From NCBI GenBank assembly GCA_023438065.1, contig JAEXRH010000012.1:930001-994000 (forward strand): 64,000 nucleotides of DNA. The letters run 5' to 3'. The position numbers and the translations under genes were made by a program. Under the pieces are notes generated by a model, which was not told where the DNA came from, did not search any database, and saw nothing but the letters and a program-made list of their open reading frames with translations. Each line of letters starts with the position of its first letter. The stretch's first letter is position 1. Positions 61,907 to 64,000 of the stretch are shown here, piece after piece. The DNA comes from Spirochaetota bacterium (GTDB lineage Bacteria > Spirochaetota > Spirochaetia > Treponematales > Treponemataceae).

Positions 61907-63277
61907 TTATACCCGCGCCGCGCCCTTTTCCGCGACGGTCGCCGTGATATCCCGTCTTTTCAGCCCGTCAGCCATGAGCGCTACGCACAGTGCCGCGACC
62001 GCGACGTCCATGACCGGGTATGCGAGAAACAGGCCGTTGAGCCCCATCCGCGCGGGAAGGAGCATGATCGGCACGAGAACCCCGAGCGAGCGAAAGAGAT
62101 TCACCCCGAGCGCCCGCGCGGACTTTCCCGTCGCGAGAAAGTAGCTCGACGCGACGAACTGCACGCACGCGATCGGGAACGCGGACAGCGTGAAAAGGAG
62201 CCCGGTTGCGCAGAGCCCGACGAGAGCCGAATCGCCCTTCGCGAAAAGACCCGCGAGCCGCGCGCGGAAAACGACCGCGAGGGCGCACTCGACGACGCAT
62301 ATCGCGAAGGTAAACGCGAGCGAGGCCAACACGGTACGCCTGACCCGGTCGGCCTTGCCCGCGCCGAAGTTATACCCGATGATCGGCTGTATCCCCGTCG
62401 CCGTGCCCTGAAGCGGCATGATGAGGAGGAAGTACACGCTGAAGACCGAACCCGCGACGGCGAGCCCGAGGTCGCCCGCGATTGAGCGCACGATGTTGTT
62501 CGTCACGAGCGCGAGCGAAGCGCCGAGGAAGTGCATGAAAAAAGGCGCGACGCCGATCGAGAGGGTTTTCACCGCGATCTCGCCGTCGAAAGCGAGCGAC
62601 TTCGCGCCGAGCGGCATGGCCGTTTTCTTCCCGAGGAAATGCGCCCCGAGCCAAACGGCGAGGACGGTCTGGGTCGCCACGTTCGCGAGGGCGATCCCGG
62701 CTATCCCGAGCGGAAACGCGAAAAGGAAGACCGGAGTGAGCGCGGTGTTTATCGCGAAGCTGATGACGTTCGTGAGGAGGGCCTTCCCCGGCTGTCCCTC
62801 CGCCCGGATCGCGCCGTTGAAGGTCGTGTTCCATATCGCGAAGACCGATCCCGGAAGGTACACCCTGGTAAACGAGAGCGCGGCCTCGAGCGACGGGCCG
62901 CGCGCGCCGAACGCCACGAGTACCGGTACCGCGAAAGCCTCGAACACGACCGTGATGGCGATTCCGAGGACGAGGCCGAGCGCCGTCGCGCATCCGAGGG
63001 CGCGAGAGGCGCGGTCCCGGTCTCCCTTCCCGAGGACGATCGAGATGAGGGCAGAAGAACCCGTCCCGACGAGCATGATGAACGCGAGCTGGATCATGAC
63101 GATCGAATTCGCGACGGTGAAGCCGGCAAGGGCCTCCTCGCCGAGAACCTTCCCGACGAAAACGTTCCCGACGATCCGGTTAAGCCCGTAAATGACCATG
63201 CCCGCGATAGCCGGCGCGGAATACTTGACGACGAGGGCGCTCACGCGCGCCTCGCCAAGCCGTTTTATCCTTTCCAT
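61907..63277 (-). CDS. MATE-family efflux transporter
   Basis: 456 residues, 12 transmembrane helices in two related halves: the first begins YSAPAIAGMVIYGLNRIVGNVFVGKVLGEEALAGFTVA, and the second has QGTATGIQPIIGYNFGAGKADRVRRTV. This is the Na+- or H+-driven multidrug-extrusion family. Its gene starts 13 nt after a TetR gene on the same strand, so the pair looks like an autoregulated efflux operon. Confidence 0.93.
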   Translation of the reverse strand: MERIKRLGEARVSALVVKYSAPAIAGMVIYGLNRIVGNVFVGKVLGEEALAGFTVANSIVMIQLAFIMLVGTGSSALISIVLGKGDRDRASRALGCATALGLVLGIAITVVFEAFAVPVLVAFGARGPSLEAALSFTRVYLPGSVFAIWNTTFNGAIRAEGQPGKALLTNVISFAINTALTPVFLFAFPLGIAGIALANVATQTVLAVWLGAHFLGKKTAMPLGAKSLAFDGEIAVKTLSIGVAPFFMHFLGASLALVTNNIVRSIAGDLGLAVAGSVFSVYFLLIMPLQGTATGIQPIIGYNFGAGKADRVRRTVLASLAFTFAICVVECALAVVFRARLAGLFAKGDSALVGLCATGLLFTLSAFPIACVQFVASSYFLATGKSARALGVNLFRSLGVLVPIMLLPARMGLNGLFLAYPVMDVAVAALCVALMADGLKRRDITATVAEKGAARV

Positions 63278-63290
63278 CGTCAGTTCCCCT

Positions 63291-63956
63291 TCATTGCCTT
63301 TTTCGTTCTATCATGTCCACGACGCAATCCGAATGCGCGAGAAGCTCGCCGGCCACGACATCGACACTCTCCCCGCGGCACCGCTTAACGACGTATTCCT
63401 CGATCATGAGAAAAACCGGGTACTCGTAGAGGCGAGCGAGCGACAGCGCATCGCGCTCGACGACGAGGCCCTTGCGCATCATCGCCGCCAGGGCTTCCGC
63501 GACGTACCGCACGCACAGTTCGCGATGCGCCCGCCACGCCGATTGAGCCCGCTCGTCGTCGAGACGCTCCCGAATGAGCACGAGATAGGTCTGGGCCATG
63601 ACCGGGTCATCGACTCTCTTGCGGAAAAGCTCGATCCCCTTACGGAAAAAGCCGCGGGCATCGCAATGGCCGAAGATACGGTCGAAATCTCCGACAGCCG
63701 GCACCGAGGCGCTGAAAGCCGCGTTAAACCGCTCGATAATCGCCTCGAGAATCGAGTCCTTGCTCGGGAAGTGACTGTAAATCGAGGCGTCCTTTATCCC
63801 GACCTCCCTCGCGATATCCCGTACCGATACCGCGTTGTATCCGGCGCTCGCGAAGAGCTTGAGCGCGGCAGCGACGATCCTCCCTTTCGGGCTGTCAAGA
63901 TCGAAGCAGGACTGCCCGTCTTTCGGTACGATCGTCCTTCGATTATTGTCATCCAT
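63291..63956 (-). CDS. TetR-family repressor of the MATE operon
   Basis: 221 residues. Helix-turn-helix at about 25-72 (IVAAALKLFASAGYNAVSVRDIAREVGIKDASIYSHFPSKDSIL), then a ligand-binding C-terminus. The ATG lies exactly 6 nt after the -10 TAGCAT, with no Shine-Dalgarno: a leaderless mRNA is predicted. An 18-bp palindrome fills the promoter spacer and is its likely operator, giving tight autoregulation together with the MATE gene. Confidence 0.92.
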   Translation of the reverse strand: MDDNNRRTIVPKDGQSCFDLDSPKGRIVAAALKLFASAGYNAVSVRDIAREVGIKDASIYSHFPSKDSILEAIIERFNAAFSASVPAVGDFDRIFGHCDARGFFRKGIELFRKRVDDPVMAQTYLVLIRERLDDERAQSAWRAHRELCVRYVAEALAAMMRKGLVVERDALSLARLYEYPVFLMIEEYVVKRCRGESVDVVAGELLAHSDCVVDMIERKRQ

Positions 63957-63962
63957 GCATGG

Positions 63963-63991
63963 ATGCTAGCTAGCGTTCGCTAGCTTGTCAA
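63963..63991 (-). promoter_or_regulatory. Promoter with embedded operator of the TetR-MATE operon
   Basis: Minus strand: TTGACA, 17-bp spacer, TAGCAT. The inverted repeat AGCTAGCG-AA-CGCTAGCT (63968-63985) occupies the whole spacer, so repressor and RNA polymerase cannot bind together. Confidence 0.85.
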
Positions 63992-64000
63992 GAGTTGGAT

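Overview
The window looks like chromosomal DNA of a high-GC spirochaete of the Treponema/Spirochaeta group. The strongest pointer is the block at about 34.7-43.7 kb: a pyruvate-phosphate-dikinase-like gene, an uncharacterised gene, the cytoplasmic filament gene cfpA, a vWA-domain gene and a pallilysin-like gene. As I recall it, this is the order TP0746-TP0751 of Treponema pallidum. A solitary groES, an alanyl-tRNA synthetase without its C-terminal domain and abundant Lipobox proteins fit the same group. I found no tRNA, rRNA, CRISPR array, insertion sequence or phage.

Layout. 0-9 kb (minus strand): the start of acetolactate synthase behind an Ile/Leu/Val-type attenuator, a TetR-controlled Na+/solute symporter operon, and a livKHMGF branched-chain amino acid importer. 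9-12.9 kb (plus): two cyclic-nucleotide-binding/GGDEF proteins, the second fused to a DHH-DHHA1 phosphodiesterase, then queH. 12.9-15.5 kb: sulP, ybaK and a striking array of seven 16-bp palindromes on a 35-bp period. 15.5-21.7 kb (plus): dnaE, yggT, recG. 21.7-29.4 kb: pyrG, a DUF1846 gene, glnA with an ANTAR regulator, a HAD hydrolase, a short sigma-70 factor with a sigma-54-type promoter, and groES. 29.5-34.6 kb (minus): a TPR lipoprotein, nusB, a SurA-like chaperone, alaS. 34.7-43.7 kb: the cytoplasmic filament/pallilysin block. 43.8-48.7 kb (minus): a SPOR protein, a LapA-like protein, miaB, folE2, folD. 48.8-55.4 kb (plus): envelope proteins and a RarA fusion. 55.4-64 kb: a GGDEF-EAL protein, a secreted CIA30-like protein, adk, dus, a flavodiiron protein, and a TetR/MATE efflux operon.

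Themes. Nitrogen and branched-chain amino acid supply is heavily represented (ilv attenuator, liv operon, glnA-ANTAR). Transcription attenuation is frequent: leader terminators precede ilvB, livK, glnA and pyrG. At least five genes have a sigma-70 -10 element 6-7 nt before the start codon, which predicts leaderless mRNAs. Cyclic-nucleotide signalling is encoded by three proteins. The best candidates for undescribed biology are the palindrome array before dnaE, the CNB-GGDEF-DHH enzyme with its degenerate partner, and the dikinase-like protein with an eroded ATP domain and a histone-H1-like tail in the cytoplasmic filament locus.
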